Source of the DNA: Nostoc sp. UHCC 0702
Lineage (GTDB): Bacteria; Cyanobacteriota; Cyanobacteriia; Cyanobacteriales; Nostocaceae
DNA length: 64,000 nt
Assembly: GCA_017164015.1 (NCBI GenBank)
Contig: CP071065.1
Location: 3,376,501 to 3,440,500, forward strand
Direction of reading: 5' to 3'
Of the stretch, positions 35,726 to 47,628 are shown piece after piece. Within the stretch, counting starts at the first letter, position 1; every line of letters starts with the position of its first letter. The notes under the pieces are model-generated. The model worked only from the letters and a program-made list of their open reading frames with translations. It had not been told where the DNA came from and ran no database searches. A program made the position numbers and the translations under genes.

Positions 35726-36883
35726 TCAAGATTCTAGCCAGTTTTTCAGTTTATCAGGTTCAAGGCGGCGGAGGTGAGAACCTTTTTCATCGCGTTCACA
35801 CACCAAAACTGTTTCAGGATATTCACTCAAAGCAGAAACCAAAGCATCAGAATGAGTAGTAACTATAATTTGAGTTCGCCCTGATGCTTCGATAAGCATT
35901 TGCGCTATAGTAGGTAAAATATCTGGATGTAATCCTATTTCTGGTTCTTCAATACATATAAGTGGTGGTGGAGTTGGATCTAAGAGTAAAGCCATTAAAA
36001 ATAAATAACGGAGTGTTCCATCAGATAAACGATTTGCAGGAATTGGTTGAATAAGTCCCTCTTCACGAATAAATATTTGTACTGTACCACCATATATCCT
36101 TACATTTAGTTCTTCAGCATCCTCATAGAATTTTTTTAGACAATCGATAATTTGTCTATTACCTAGTTGATATTGTAAATTGTTTAAAACTATTCCTAGA
36201 TTACTCCCATCTTCTAGAAGAGGATGTTCAGGCAAGTCAAATTTTTGAGGATTTCTCAATTCTCCATAGCGACCTATAGGTAATTCACAATATAAACAAA
36301 TTTGGGATAATTGATTACGAAGATAAGTTATTTCTGGATATTTGCGTGGATCTTGTAATTGAGATAAAATTGACTGATCTGTTTGAATCATTGTGTAATC
36401 CCAAGTTTCAAGATCCAATTTCTCTAATCTGGTAGACAATTGTGGATTAGGCTTAATAGCTAGACCACCATTATGATTGAGACGATAATAAAAATAAATA
36501 TTATCTTGCCCAGGATTTAAATGTTCATTTTCTATAGCTTCATCCACTAAAGAAAATTTTTGCCCAGATGCAGTAAAAATTAGTTTATAAACTAGTGGCT
36601 GCATTCCTTGTGGATACTCAAAAATAACTTTAATTTCTGCTAAGGGAATTTTCTCGTCGCCTTTCCAAAGAAAGTCATAAACACCTCCACCTTTACGAAT
36701 TGCAGCGTTTAAGTCTGTGGGTATTGCTCGTAAAAGTCTAATACTTTCTATGAAATTTGATTTTCCAGAAGTATTAGCCCCAATTAAAACATTTAACGGT
36801 TGCAGTTCGATTTCTTCCCCCTCACTCCCATAGGAAAGGAAGTTTTCTAATCGAATAGAATGGATAAATCTTTTACCGTCCAT
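35726..36883 (-). CDS. AAA ATPase, OLD/RecF-like (AAA_21)
   Basis: A 385-aa ATPase with Walker A LIGANTSGKSNFIES (about 33-47), an ABC-type signature region NRLSDGTLRYLFLMALLL, Walker B PPLICIEEPEIGLHPD (about 300) and a switch-His segment IIVTTHSDALVSAL. There is no TOPRIM nuclease domain, so it is an ATPase-only member. Relatives serve phage-defence systems with a separate effector. It lies 57 bases upstream of the hicBA pair on the same strand, and a partner cannot be named. Confidence 0.82.
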   Translation of the reverse strand: MDGKRFIHSIRLENFLSYGSEGEEIELQPLNVLIGANTSGKSNFIESIRLLRAIPTDLNAAIRKGGGVYDFLWKGDEKIPLAEIKVIFEYPQGMQPLVYKLIFTASGQKFSLVDEAIENEHLNPGQDNIYFYYRLNHNGGLAIKPNPQLSTRLEKLDLETWDYTMIQTDQSILSQLQDPRKYPEITYLRNQLSQICLYCELPIGRYGELRNPQKFDLPEHPLLEDGSNLGIVLNNLQYQLGNRQIIDCLKKFYEDAEELNVRIYGGTVQIFIREEGLIQPIPANRLSDGTLRYLFLMALLLDPTPPPLICIEEPEIGLHPDILPTIAQMLIEASGRTQIIVTTHSDALVSALSEYPETVLVCERDEKGSHLRRLEPDKLKNWLES

Positions 36884-37180
36884 TGAATTCTCCTATTTAG
36901 TTAATCAGCTATATCTTATTAATGTCATAGATGCTAGTAACTATGTACAGAAATTCTATAATATCTGATAATGACTCGATTTTACAGGTGAAGGGCAATC
37001 CTCTTAAAAAATCTTGCAACTTTGCGACTTTGCGCCTTTGCGTGAGCTTATTTATCTAGGATATTAAGTGCAGATTCATGGATAAATGGTATCACAAAAA
37101 ACAACAAAGCCAGCAGACAGAGTACAAAATTACGTCGCTACTCCATCTAGCTGGCTGTATTTCACTGTATTTTTAGCAGT
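36884..37180. other. Intergenic region between the ATPase and phoD genes
   Basis: Nothing is supported in these 297 bases; ATPase promoter signals should lie at the left side. Confidence 0.45.
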
Positions 37181-38779
37181 TTATTTTTCTGGTGGCAAAT
37201 CTACACTGTAAAGAGTTTCCCCTACCAAATTACGCAGCGTCACCGTCATCACTTTTGTATAACTATTAATTTTGACTGTACCAAAAAATTGCAACCCTTC
37301 ACTTGGGGGTCGATTTGCTTTCGTATCTGAAGGAATACTTTGAAATACCAATTGTGGCCCAAAAGTATTTTCTAAATGATTTGGCCCAAATGTGCCAGAA
37401 TTGAGAGGCCCAGCGACAAATTCCCAGAAAGGTTTGAAATCAGTAAATTGCGCTTTATTAGGGTCATAATAATGCGCTGCTGCGTAATGGACATCAGCAG
37501 TTAACCAAACAACATTTTGGATATTTTTGTTTTTGATATATCGTAGTAAATCTGCAAGTTCTAATTCTCTTCCTAAAGCCGGGCCATCTCCATTAGCCCA
37601 AGCTTCAAAGTCTGTGCTACCATCTCGAACTATCAACCCTAAAGGCATATCACTAGCAATGATTTTCCATGTTGCTTTTGATTTCTGCAATTGTTTCTTC
37701 AACCATTGCACTTGTTTGTTACCTATAAATTTGGTTTCCTGACTTTGTACTGATTGATTATTGGGGCTATTTGACCCCCTGTAACTGCGTTCATCAAGCA
37801 TGAAAATTTCTAGCAATGGGCCATATTTGAAAGAGCGATAAATTTCAGCTTTGTCTGTATTATTATACCGAATAGGCATATATTCTAAAAAAGCTTGTCT
37901 TGCCCTTTCGGCTAATAAGTTAACATCCTTAACTGTATAACGGTCATCATCATTGGGAAGAATTTCGCCAGGATACCAATTATTTGTAACTTCGTGGTCA
38001 TCCCACTGCGCTAGTATGGGAACTTCAGCGTTAAACTTCTTAACGTTTTCATCTAACAAATTATATTTATAGTTACCACGAAATTCTGTTAGGGTTTCTG
38101 CTACTTTTGATTTTTCTTCGGTGGTGATGTTTCTCCAGATAGTACCATCATCTAGAGTGACTTCTGATTGAATTGGCCCATCAGCGTAAATATTATCACC
38201 AGAATGGATGAAAAAATCAGGATTCAGTTTACGCATGGTTTCGTAAATTTTCATCCCACCAAAATTAGGATTAATACCCCATCCTTGACCAGCAGTATCT
38301 CCACCCCAAACAAAGAATATATCTCGCCCAGAAATGGGGGGAGTTCGGAAAGTACCGGTTACAGGGGCGCTGTAGATATTCTTGTAATCTAAATCTTGGA
38401 ATATCACCCGATATAATATTTGTTGACCTGGTGGTAGATTATTAAGATTCAGTCTGGCTGTAAAGTCGTTATATTTTAAAGCATGTGACCCCAAAACCCG
38501 CTGTACACGGCGAAAAGATTCGCTTGTGGAATATTCAATTAACATTCTGGCAGGGCGATCGCTGCGACTCCAAATGATAATATTATCGTTGGTGATATCT
38601 CCACAAGCTACACCATAAGGTATACCAGGACGCATTTTATCAGAGGTGATAATTGCAGGTGCTTGGGCAAATACCTGTGATTTTGATACAAGATTTGTAG
38701 AAATAATTCCACCTGCTGTCACCGCTGAACGTACCAAAAACTGGCGACGGTTTAGTTTTAATGGTAAATTGGATTCCAT
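37181..38779 (-). CDS. PhoD-like alkaline phosphatase, Tat-exported
   Basis: A 532-aa phosphoesterase with a twin-arginine signal peptide: NRRQFLVRS followed by a hydrophobic stretch and QVFA. The metallophosphatase core has GGDTAGQGWG, HSGDNIYADGP, WDDHEVTNNW and TADVHYAAAHYYDP with metal-binding Asp/His. PhoD enzymes use Fe/Ca to release phosphate from mono- and diesters outside the cytoplasmic membrane under phosphate limitation; no clear Pho box was identified. The ATG at 38779 (MESNLPLKLNRRQF) is preferred to a TTG 15 bases upstream. Confidence 0.9.
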   Translation of the reverse strand: MESNLPLKLNRRQFLVRSAVTAGGIISTNLVSKSQVFAQAPAIITSDKMRPGIPYGVACGDITNDNIIIWSRSDRPARMLIEYSTSESFRRVQRVLGSHALKYNDFTARLNLNNLPPGQQILYRVIFQDLDYKNIYSAPVTGTFRTPPISGRDIFFVWGGDTAGQGWGINPNFGGMKIYETMRKLNPDFFIHSGDNIYADGPIQSEVTLDDGTIWRNITTEEKSKVAETLTEFRGNYKYNLLDENVKKFNAEVPILAQWDDHEVTNNWYPGEILPNDDDRYTVKDVNLLAERARQAFLEYMPIRYNNTDKAEIYRSFKYGPLLEIFMLDERSYRGSNSPNNQSVQSQETKFIGNKQVQWLKKQLQKSKATWKIIASDMPLGLIVRDGSTDFEAWANGDGPALGRELELADLLRYIKNKNIQNVVWLTADVHYAAAHYYDPNKAQFTDFKPFWEFVAGPLNSGTFGPNHLENTFGPQLVFQSIPSDTKANRPPSEGLQFFGTVKINSYTKVMTVTLRNLVGETLYSVDLPPEK

Positions 38780-38794
38780 ATTAATTAATGTCAA

Positions 38795-39158
38795 ACTCCA
38801 GCGAAAGTATTACAGATACAACTTACGCAAAACTCCACGCTTGATTTGCTAATTCATGAATTGGCACTAAGTGAAAATAACGGTTTCGACTATTGTTTGC
38901 ATAAGTCTTGACACATAGCTCTTTAGCACATTTAGCAATGGTAATCAGTAAAGCTTAAGTTAACCAAAATTTAATAAAAGGTTATTAAGTAGTTGTCATG
39001 AAGCACGTACATCATACATAATCAAAACTCTTTGTGTCTTGGTATCTTTTGTGGTTATTTAATTTTTTACCACCCTACCCTTCGGGTTCGCCAGTTCCCC
39101 ATCTCAGCAGAAGCCAAAACGGGGACTGGACTCACCAAGGCACTAAAACACAAACTAT
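38795..39158. other. Intergenic region
   Basis: No gene is supported. It includes a CCCTTCGGG hairpin (about 39070-39085). Nothing else was recognised. Confidence 0.45.
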
Positions 39159-39395
39159 TTATAGATTACTTCTGCGTCTTTTTACCGCCTCTTTTGGGTA
39201 ATCTCCTAACCATTCAGATTTAGGATGCATTTCAAATAGTGTGGCTTCTAACATTGCCAACAAAAGATTTTTGTGACGGAAGCTTTGTTTGCGGGAAATT
39301 GTAGCTTGTCGTTCTAGATTTTTATAGGTCTGCCACGAAACATCAGTGGCTACAGTTATACCTAAATTAGTAAGTATTTGTTGGCGAAAATTCAA
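39159..39395 (-). CDS. Hypothetical 78-aa protein
   Basis: I do not recognise this. The frame opens at a TTG with no ATG upstream before a stop, and the sequence starts NFRQQILTNLGITVATDVSW. It is basic, with a C-terminal KRRRSNL. It could be the remnant of a longer gene, since the N-terminus looks truncated. Confidence 0.35.
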   Translation of the reverse strand: MNFRQQILTNLGITVATDVSWQTYKNLERQATISRKQSFRHKNLLLAMLEATLFEMHPKSEWLGDYPKEAVKRRRSNL

Positions 39396-39410
39396 ATGCT
39401 TTTGTAATAG

Positions 39411-39572
39411 CTAGGCAATGACTAGTGTGAAACCTGTCAAATCTGGTAGACTCAGCAGATTGGTTAATCTCCAATCATTACCAGCGAGAAAATATAAAAA
39501 TAAACTTAAACTCAGAAGTATATGGCTACCTAGCGCAACCCAAAATGTTTGTATTCCTTTACTCAGCTTCAT
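39411..39572 (-). CDS. Small predicted membrane protein
   Basis: A 53-aa frame starting MKLSKGIQTFWVALGSH with one hydrophobic segment (ILLSLSLFLYFLAG) and a moderately hydrophobic end. No family recognised. The ATG at 39572 has no strong ribosome-binding site; an upstream in-frame start would add 15 residues. Confidence 0.4.
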   Translation of the reverse strand: MKLSKGIQTFWVALGSHILLSLSLFLYFLAGNDWRLTNLLSLPDLTGFTLVIA

Positions 39573-39656
39573 AGCTGTCCTTATGTAATACCGATACTTG
39601 GTTAGAGTACCCAGCAAAGCAGCATGAATAACTATCTGGGATATATTTTATTAATT

Positions 39657-39818
39657 GTGCAAGATGTGGCGATCGCGCGATCGTCAAATCTTGCACTTAC
39701 CCCATCTCCCGCCAAGAAATAAATTTCTTGGCTAATAGTTCAAGTCCTCTTAAGAGGACTTTTGCTATTAGCCATAGGTTTCTAACCTATGGCGGTTTTT
39801 GATATGGTGCAAGATATC
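39657..39818. repeat. Hairpin-rich repeat with ATCTTGCAC ends
   Basis: GTGCAAGAT pairs with ATCTTGCAC (39657 to about 39696) and a further GGTGCAAGAT copy lies near 39806. Between them are three tidy palindromes: GCCAAGAAAT/ATTTCTTGGC (39711-39732), AAGTCCTCTTAAGAGGACTT (39742-39761) and GCCATAGGTT/AACCTATGGC (39771-39793). The ends match those of the MITE at 18349-18503, so this may be a degenerate relative. Confidence 0.55.
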
Positions 39819-39839
39819 AAGATAGTCCTCAAAGTTGTT

Positions 39840-40364
39840 TTATCCTTTCCTGCGGCTACTGCGGCGTGTGGCTGGCTGTGGTGGCGGTGGTTCCTGGGAT
39901 TTTAGCTTATCATCATCAGTGAGAAACTCTACATGAAAACCCTTTTGATGATAATACCAGCCCAAGATGACAATGCTGGCATCGCCCATAGAAGTTTTTT
40001 CTACAACTTGAGTGGGAAATTGAGCCGCTAAATTTTTCAATGGTTCCTCTTCCCAAAGAACAATTTGCTCACGGAACTTAGCCCAAGGTGTTGTTTCATC
40101 AGCAGCATAAGTTATGATTTCAGCAAATTTTTGAGCTATTCTACGTTTACTTTCTGAATTTGCTGTTTTAGCCTGTGCAATGTGATTACCTGTTTCTATA
40201 ACAACAGCCAAAGGAAGTACCAGGGTTGTTATTTTGGTAATTTCAGCCTCAATTTTCTGATTTACACGTTGATAATTCCATTCATTATTACCAGCAGTAT
40301 CTTTACCTGGAACTTGTAGCCAAACGCATAAAAGTGATGTATCAATAATTAGCACCTTTCTCAT
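39840..40364 (-). CDS. PIN-like domain protein paired with an ATPase gene
   Basis: The 174-aa protein has the PIN ribonuclease skeleton: an Asp in LIIDTSLLCVWL (residue 8), a Glu in VVIETGNHIAQ (about 57), an Asp in TSMGDASIVILGW (about 131) and FLTDDDKL (about 153). PIN proteins cut RNA with Mg2+ bound by these acids. The C-terminus is Pro/Arg-rich (PPPPQPATRRSSRRKG). It lies eight bases after an AAA ATPase gene and is almost certainly co-transcribed with it. An antiphage or toxin effector role is inferred from this coupling. Confidence 0.65.
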   Translation of the reverse strand: MRKVLIIDTSLLCVWLQVPGKDTAGNNEWNYQRVNQKIEAEITKITTLVLPLAVVIETGNHIAQAKTANSESKRRIAQKFAEIITYAADETTPWAKFREQIVLWEEEPLKNLAAQFPTQVVEKTSMGDASIVILGWYYHQKGFHVEFLTDDDKLKSQEPPPPQPATRRSSRRKG

Positions 40365-40372
40365 ACTAGTAA

Positions 40373-41638
40373 TTATTCACTACGAGAAAGGCTTCTTTCA
40401 ATTGCGCCCTTAGTCGCCATATCACCTAAAGAATATGATGCAAACAACTTAGGAAAATTATCAATATCTTCTAAAAGGGTAAGCTTGCTTTCTCCAGTTT
40501 CAGAATCGCGGTGTGCGACAACCACAAATGATACTATTTCAGGGCCTAAAGCATTAAGTAAAGCTGGATTATGTGTAGTAAGTAAAATATCAATTTTTCT
40601 TTTACTGCCAATTTCGTGTAGTATTTTCACCAGCAAATTTGCACGCGAGGGATGAAGCCCGTTATCTATTTCTTCAATTACAATTTGACTACCTTCTGGT
40701 CGGATGAGTAATGCTGTGATAATTGCTAAAAAACGTAAAGTCCCATCTGACATAGTTCTAGCATCAATGGGGTTTGTATTTTCACCAGCTTTCCATTTTT
40801 CTTGGCAATAAAGCATTGCATCAATTCCTAATCTACCAACTTTTTCTGACCATACTTTTTGAATATCTCCTTCTGGTAAATCTTTGATATATTCAGATAA
40901 AGTTGATTCTACTATTGCTTTTTGTTCATCAGGTAATGCTGCAATTACGCCTGCGATATTAGATGCATCATTTTCTAAGCTATCCGAAAGATAGGAATAA
41001 ACGCGCATTTCTGAAGGAACAGGATTAAAAACAAATATATTTTCTATAGTAGCAATTACATAATCTTTAATTTTTTGTATTTTAAGTAATTTTGCATTAT
41101 TTTCTTTTTCTATTTCTTCAACTGAAAGATGTATTTTTTTATTATTTTTATCAGTTCGCCAAGCTTCAACTAATTTAAAATTAGAAAAAATAGAATTATT
41201 TTCTTTTAAGCCACTTCTTGTAGGAAAATGCCTACTTTTAGTATCAATTCTCTTCCAATAATTATCTGAAAGATTTTCACTTACTGTTTGAGGTTCAATA
41301 TATTCTTCTATAACTCTAACTTCAGGTATTGTTTGAATTTTTATCACATACAAATAATCAGTTTTTTCATCCTCACTAACCAACACCTTTAATGTAAACT
41401 CTGTTTCAGGCTTAAGTGCAGCCCATTCCACACCACCACGAATAGATGATAGCGTTTTATCACCTGCTAAAGCTGATTGAATACTTTCACCTCGTGCGAT
41501 TCTTTGTAAAAATTCCAAAGCTTCAACTACATTTGACTTACCACTCGCATTAGTCCCAATTAAAACAGTTAACGGGTCAAGCGGAAGTTCTGCATAACGG
41601 AAACTTTTCCAATTTTCAAGGATGAGTTGCTTCAGCAT
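40373..41638 (-). CDS. AAA ATPase, OLD-like (AAA_21), paired with a PIN-like protein
   Basis: A 421-aa ATPase starting MLKQLILENWKSFRYAEL. Walker A is IGTNASGKSNVVEAL, the ABC-like signature region RTMSDGTLRFLAI, Walker B QIVIEEIDNGLHPS, and a switch-His part LLTTHNPALLNAL. The large central region (about 100-300) is variable. This is the ATPase half of two-gene systems where a nuclease effector is encoded next door; here the neighbour 8 bases downstream is a PIN-like protein rather than a TOPRIM or HNH protein. The ATG at 41638 replaces a start four codons earlier. Confidence 0.8.
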   Translation of the reverse strand: MLKQLILENWKSFRYAELPLDPLTVLIGTNASGKSNVVEALEFLQRIARGESIQSALAGDKTLSSIRGGVEWAALKPETEFTLKVLVSEDEKTDYLYVIKIQTIPEVRVIEEYIEPQTVSENLSDNYWKRIDTKSRHFPTRSGLKENNSIFSNFKLVEAWRTDKNNKKIHLSVEEIEKENNAKLLKIQKIKDYVIATIENIFVFNPVPSEMRVYSYLSDSLENDASNIAGVIAALPDEQKAIVESTLSEYIKDLPEGDIQKVWSEKVGRLGIDAMLYCQEKWKAGENTNPIDARTMSDGTLRFLAIITALLIRPEGSQIVIEEIDNGLHPSRANLLVKILHEIGSKRKIDILLTTHNPALLNALGPEIVSFVVVAHRDSETGESKLTLLEDIDNFPKLFASYSLGDMATKGAIERSLSRSE

Positions 41639-41690
41639 GACCCACTCCACAAAATGTATATTGGCTGTTGAAAAACTTTACATTTACTAA

Positions 41691-41716
41691 TAGAGACGTG
41701 AAATTTCACGTCTCTA
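41691..41716. repeat. Perfect 26-bp palindrome
   Basis: TAGAGACGTGAAA and its complement TTTCACGTCTCTA are joined without a loop, in the gap between thioredoxin and the ATPase gene. It could serve as the terminator of trxA or be a dispersed palindrome. Confidence 0.65.
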
Positions 41717-41729
41717 TACTTAACACTTC

Positions 41730-42047
41730 TTAAACTAAACCTTGCAGATGTTGCACCAACTGTCCTGCTTGCATCACTCCCTCTATTTTATCTACAGGCT
41801 CACCCCCCTTAAACAGAACTAGCGTTGGTAGCGCGTAAACCTTATACTTAGTTGCTAAATGTTCATATTTTTCCGTGTCAATTTTGACGATACGCAGTCG
41901 GTTATGCAGTTGAGCATTAACTTGTTCTAAAATCGGTACCATCATCTGACAAGGCCCACACCATTCAGCATAAAAATCTACCAACACAGGTAAATCGGAA
42001 TCAGACAGCATCTCTTCAAAGCTATTGAATTGTTTTTTAGTAGCCAT
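41730..42047 (-). CDS. trxA: Thioredoxin
   Basis: A 105-aa cytosolic disulfide reductase with the active site WCGPC, LVDFYAEWCGPCQMM, the conserved cis-proline segment YALPTLVLFKGGEP and a C-terminal helix. It reduces target proteins with electrons from thioredoxin reductase. The ATG at 42047 (MATKKQFNSF) was chosen over a start three codons earlier. Confidence 0.93.
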   Translation of the reverse strand: MATKKQFNSFEEMLSDSDLPVLVDFYAEWCGPCQMMVPILEQVNAQLHNRLRIVKIDTEKYEHLATKYKVYALPTLVLFKGGEPVDKIEGVMQAGQLVQHLQGLV

Positions 42048-42216
42048 GTGACACACACCAATTTCTTTTGTTGTTTTTCAATAGTAATGCGTGCCTCAGA
42101 CAATCGGTGTAACATCATTTTGTTTTTATTGTTGCCAAATTTCCCGCCTCAAATCAAAGGTGTAGATATATTTTTGAAGAAAACAGACTTATTAAAAAAA
42201 AGTTAAATCTCTTTGA

Positions 42217-43107
<891 letters not shown>

Positions 43108-43192
43108 CGAGTACTAACTGATGACTGGTGAGTAAGAAGTTAAAAGTTAGATTGAGCAAAAAACTCTTAACTTCTAACTCCTAACTCCTAAC

Positions 43193-44275
43193 TTAGGCCT
43201 GCTGGCGGATTCTTTGCCAAATGGTCAACCCTAAAAGGATGATGATGCCACAGGCGGTAGCAAAGGTCACTACTAAGGGCATACCTCGTACTCTCATGGC
43301 TAGCAAGTTGCAAATTAACGTAATCGCCCAAAGGGTGAATGCAGCATGGCGTTGAGAGAATCCCCAAGCCAGCAACCGATGATGTAGGTGATCTTTGCCT
43401 GGGGTACTTAGGGGGTTCTTTCCTGCCAGTAGCCGTCTGACAAACACTTGGGTAGTGTCTAAAACTGGCAATAGCAAAAATAAAACTGTCGGTACCAAGG
43501 AGAACACCGTAGTTATTTGTAAGTTACCTAAAATACTAGTTGCAGCTAGCACATAACCAAAAAAGTATGCTCCAGCATCACCCATGATAATGCGTGAAGG
43601 GTGGAAGTTGTGCCGCAAAAAGCCCAACGCAGCGCCTCCTAAAGCTGCCAGAACTAATGTAGCTGCTGCTTTGTTGGGAAATTGTGCTGCCACCCCCAAC
43701 AAACTCATGGCAGTGATAAAACTGACTCCTCCTGCTAATCCATCCATCCCATCCATCAAATTGATGGCGTTGGTAATACCTACTACCCACAGTACTGTCA
43801 GTATCATCGACAAAAATGAGTCGATGGGTGTGCCGAAATTAACGGCAATATTGATGCCATTAGCAAAAAGTAATAATGCTGTGACAATTTGTGCCCACAA
43901 GCGAACAGAGGGGGGTAAGCCAAACTGGTCGTCAATAAAGCCAACAAGCACTAGGATTGAACCTCCTAGTAAAATAGTCAGCACTTGAGCCAATACACTT
44001 TGTAATTCAATCGGTCGTAAAAGGCTAGCTAGTACCAATGCAGCAATTACTCCCGCATAAATAGCCAAACCTCCTGCATTCGGCAAAGGTTCAGGGTTCA
44101 GTCGTCGTGCGTTTGGTTGGTCAGCCCAACCTACCCGCAGGGCAAAATTGCGGACTGTGGGAATCAAACGCCACGTTACTAGGCAAGCCAAAAGAAACGT
44201 AAATACCACTGCCAACCAGCCGGTGCCGCTAGGGTCAGCAATACCAAGGGCCCTAAGGGAGTTGTATAGATTCAT
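43193..44275 (-). CDS. WecA/MraY-family glycosyl-1-phosphate transferase
   Basis: A polytopic membrane enzyme (360 aa, about 11 hydrophobic segments) that transfers a sugar-1-phosphate from UDP-sugar to undecaprenyl phosphate. LNPEPLPNAGGLAI, VGFIDDQFGLPP, the NLMDGMDGLAGG motif with its Asp residues, MGDAGAYFFGY and the HHRLL segment (DHLHHRLLAWG) mark the family and point to the WecA/TagO (GlcNAc) branch rather than MraY. It probably starts surface-polysaccharide synthesis. The ATG at 44275 replaces a TTG 12 bases upstream. Confidence 0.88.
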   Translation of the reverse strand: MNLYNSLRALGIADPSGTGWLAVVFTFLLACLVTWRLIPTVRNFALRVGWADQPNARRLNPEPLPNAGGLAIYAGVIAALVLASLLRPIELQSVLAQVLTILLGGSILVLVGFIDDQFGLPPSVRLWAQIVTALLLFANGINIAVNFGTPIDSFLSMILTVLWVVGITNAINLMDGMDGLAGGVSFITAMSLLGVAAQFPNKAAATLVLAALGGAALGFLRHNFHPSRIIMGDAGAYFFGYVLAATSILGNLQITTVFSLVPTVLFLLLPVLDTTQVFVRRLLAGKNPLSTPGKDHLHHRLLAWGFSQRHAAFTLWAITLICNLLAMRVRGMPLVVTFATACGIIILLGLTIWQRIRQQA

Positions 44276-44374
44276 CTCCCAATTCAACCATTACTGCCTG
44301 TATCCTACATGAGCATCATTAGTATATTAATCAATTTTTTTTATTTCCATTTATAATCTGAACTGCTTGGGTAA

Positions 44375-46101
<1,727 letters not shown>

Positions 46102-46179
46102 TCCCTGCTTCCCTTTGTAAAGATTTTGTAAACAGTTTGCCTTGCACGGCAAACTGTTTTTTTATACCATTGCTGTGAC

Positions 46180-46395
46180 GGAGGGGGAGGGGAGCAGGGG
46201 GATGGGGAGATGGGGGGCAGGGGAGATGGGGGGATGAGGAGATGGGGGGCAGGGGAGATGGGGGGATGGGGAGAATAACTACTAACCACTGACAACTGAC
46301 AACTGACAACTGACCACTGACAACTGACCACTGACAACTGACAACTGACAACTGACAACTGACAACTGACAACTGACAACTGACCACTGACTATC
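46180..46395. repeat. Long STRR tract between groEL and corA
   Basis: A G-rich block of GATGGGG and GGCAGGGGAGATGGG units (about 46184-46275) is followed by at least 13 tandem heptamers of the ACAACTG / ACCACTG type (about 46283-46392), which end 15 bases before the corA start. This is the longest pure heptamer array in the window. Confidence 0.85.
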
Positions 46396-46407
46396 AGGTA
46401 AAAATGC

Positions 46408-47565
46408 ATGGCAAAAAGTATGGCAAGAAAAATTAGCCGCATTCCTAAAGTGGTAACTAAGCTATATAAAAAAGACTTCTATCATCATCAACCGGGCACT
46501 CTACCAGGGACTATCATAATTGATGAAAATGCTGAACAGCCAATTATTTTTTTGATTGACTATAACCAAACTAACTTCATCCGCAAACAAATAGCAACTC
46601 CAGAAGAATGTACTCCTTATCTGGATACTGAATCTGTTACTTGGGTAGATGTACAAGGGTTAGGTAATCAAGACATATTACAAAGATTGGGACAGGTTTT
46701 TGATTTACATCCTCTGGTTTTAGAAGATATGGTTAATGTCCCAGAACGTCCCAAAATAGAGGATTATGAAGACCAATTACTGATCATTGCCCGCATGGTA
46801 GTACCAAAGGAAAAAATTTGCGGTTTTTACAGTGAGCAAGTTAGTTTAATCTTGAGTAAACATTACTTGCTGACAGTGCAAGAAGAACCAGAACATGATT
46901 GCTTTGAAGGTGTGAGGGTGCGAATTGATAGAAACAAAGGCATCATCCGTAAACAGGGTACTGATTATTTAGCTTATGCATTGTTAGATGCAATTATTGA
47001 TGGTTTTTTTCCTGTATTGGAGCTTTACGGGGAGCGAATTGAAGATTTAGAAGAAGAAGTAATAGTTAAGCCTACTCGGCAAACATTACAAAATATTTAT
47101 CAAATTCGGCGAGAATTACTGCAATTGCGTCGCGCTATCTGGCCTCAACGGGATGCAATTAATGCTTTGATCCGAGATGGCAGTGAACTTATCAGTGACG
47201 AGGTACGAATTTACCTGCGAGATTGTTACGACCATACTGTGCAAGTAATGGATATGGTGGAAACCTACCGGGAACTGGCATCTGGATTGATGGATGTCTA
47301 TTTGTCGGCAGTGAGTAACAAAATGAATGAAATCATGAAGCTGCTAACTGTGGTTTCTTCAATTTTTATTCCGCTAACTTTTGTTGCGGGAATATATGGT
47401 ATGAATTTCAATACCGACAAATCGCCGTACAATATGCCTGAACTGAATTGGTATTGGGGCTACCCGATTTGCTTAGCGGGAATGGCAGCGATCACATTTG
47501 CATTGTTATTCTTTTTCTGGCGACGAGGCTGGCTCACAAATTCTTCTACAATTAAGCGTGATTAA
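46408..47565 (+). CDS. corA: CorA-type magnesium/cobalt channel
   Basis: A 385-aa protein with a large cytoplasmic N-terminal domain and two C-terminal membrane helices. The selectivity motif GMN occurs in IYGMNFNTDKSPYNMPELNW (about 332-334), and the funnel-helix region MNEIMKLLTVVSSIFIPLTFVAG precedes it. It admits Mg2+, and often Co2+, down the membrane potential. The start lies immediately after an STRR array, so its upstream sequence is mostly repeat. An in-frame ATG five codons in is an alternative start. Confidence 0.93.
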   Translation: MAKSMARKISRIPKVVTKLYKKDFYHHQPGTLPGTIIIDENAEQPIIFLIDYNQTNFIRKQIATPEECTPYLDTESVTWVDVQGLGNQDILQRLGQVFDLHPLVLEDMVNVPERPKIEDYEDQLLIIARMVVPKEKICGFYSEQVSLILSKHYLLTVQEEPEHDCFEGVRVRIDRNKGIIRKQGTDYLAYALLDAIIDGFFPVLELYGERIEDLEEEVIVKPTRQTLQNIYQIRRELLQLRRAIWPQRDAINALIRDGSELISDEVRIYLRDCYDHTVQVMDMVETYRELASGLMDVYLSAVSNKMNEIMKLLTVVSSIFIPLTFVAGIYGMNFNTDKSPYNMPELNWYWGYPICLAGMAAITFALLFFFWRRGWLTNSSTIKRD

Positions 47566-47628
47566 TGTTTGAAGTTGGGCAATAATTCAAATATACAAAA
47601 TTATTACATGGAGTTAATATTCTAAGTT

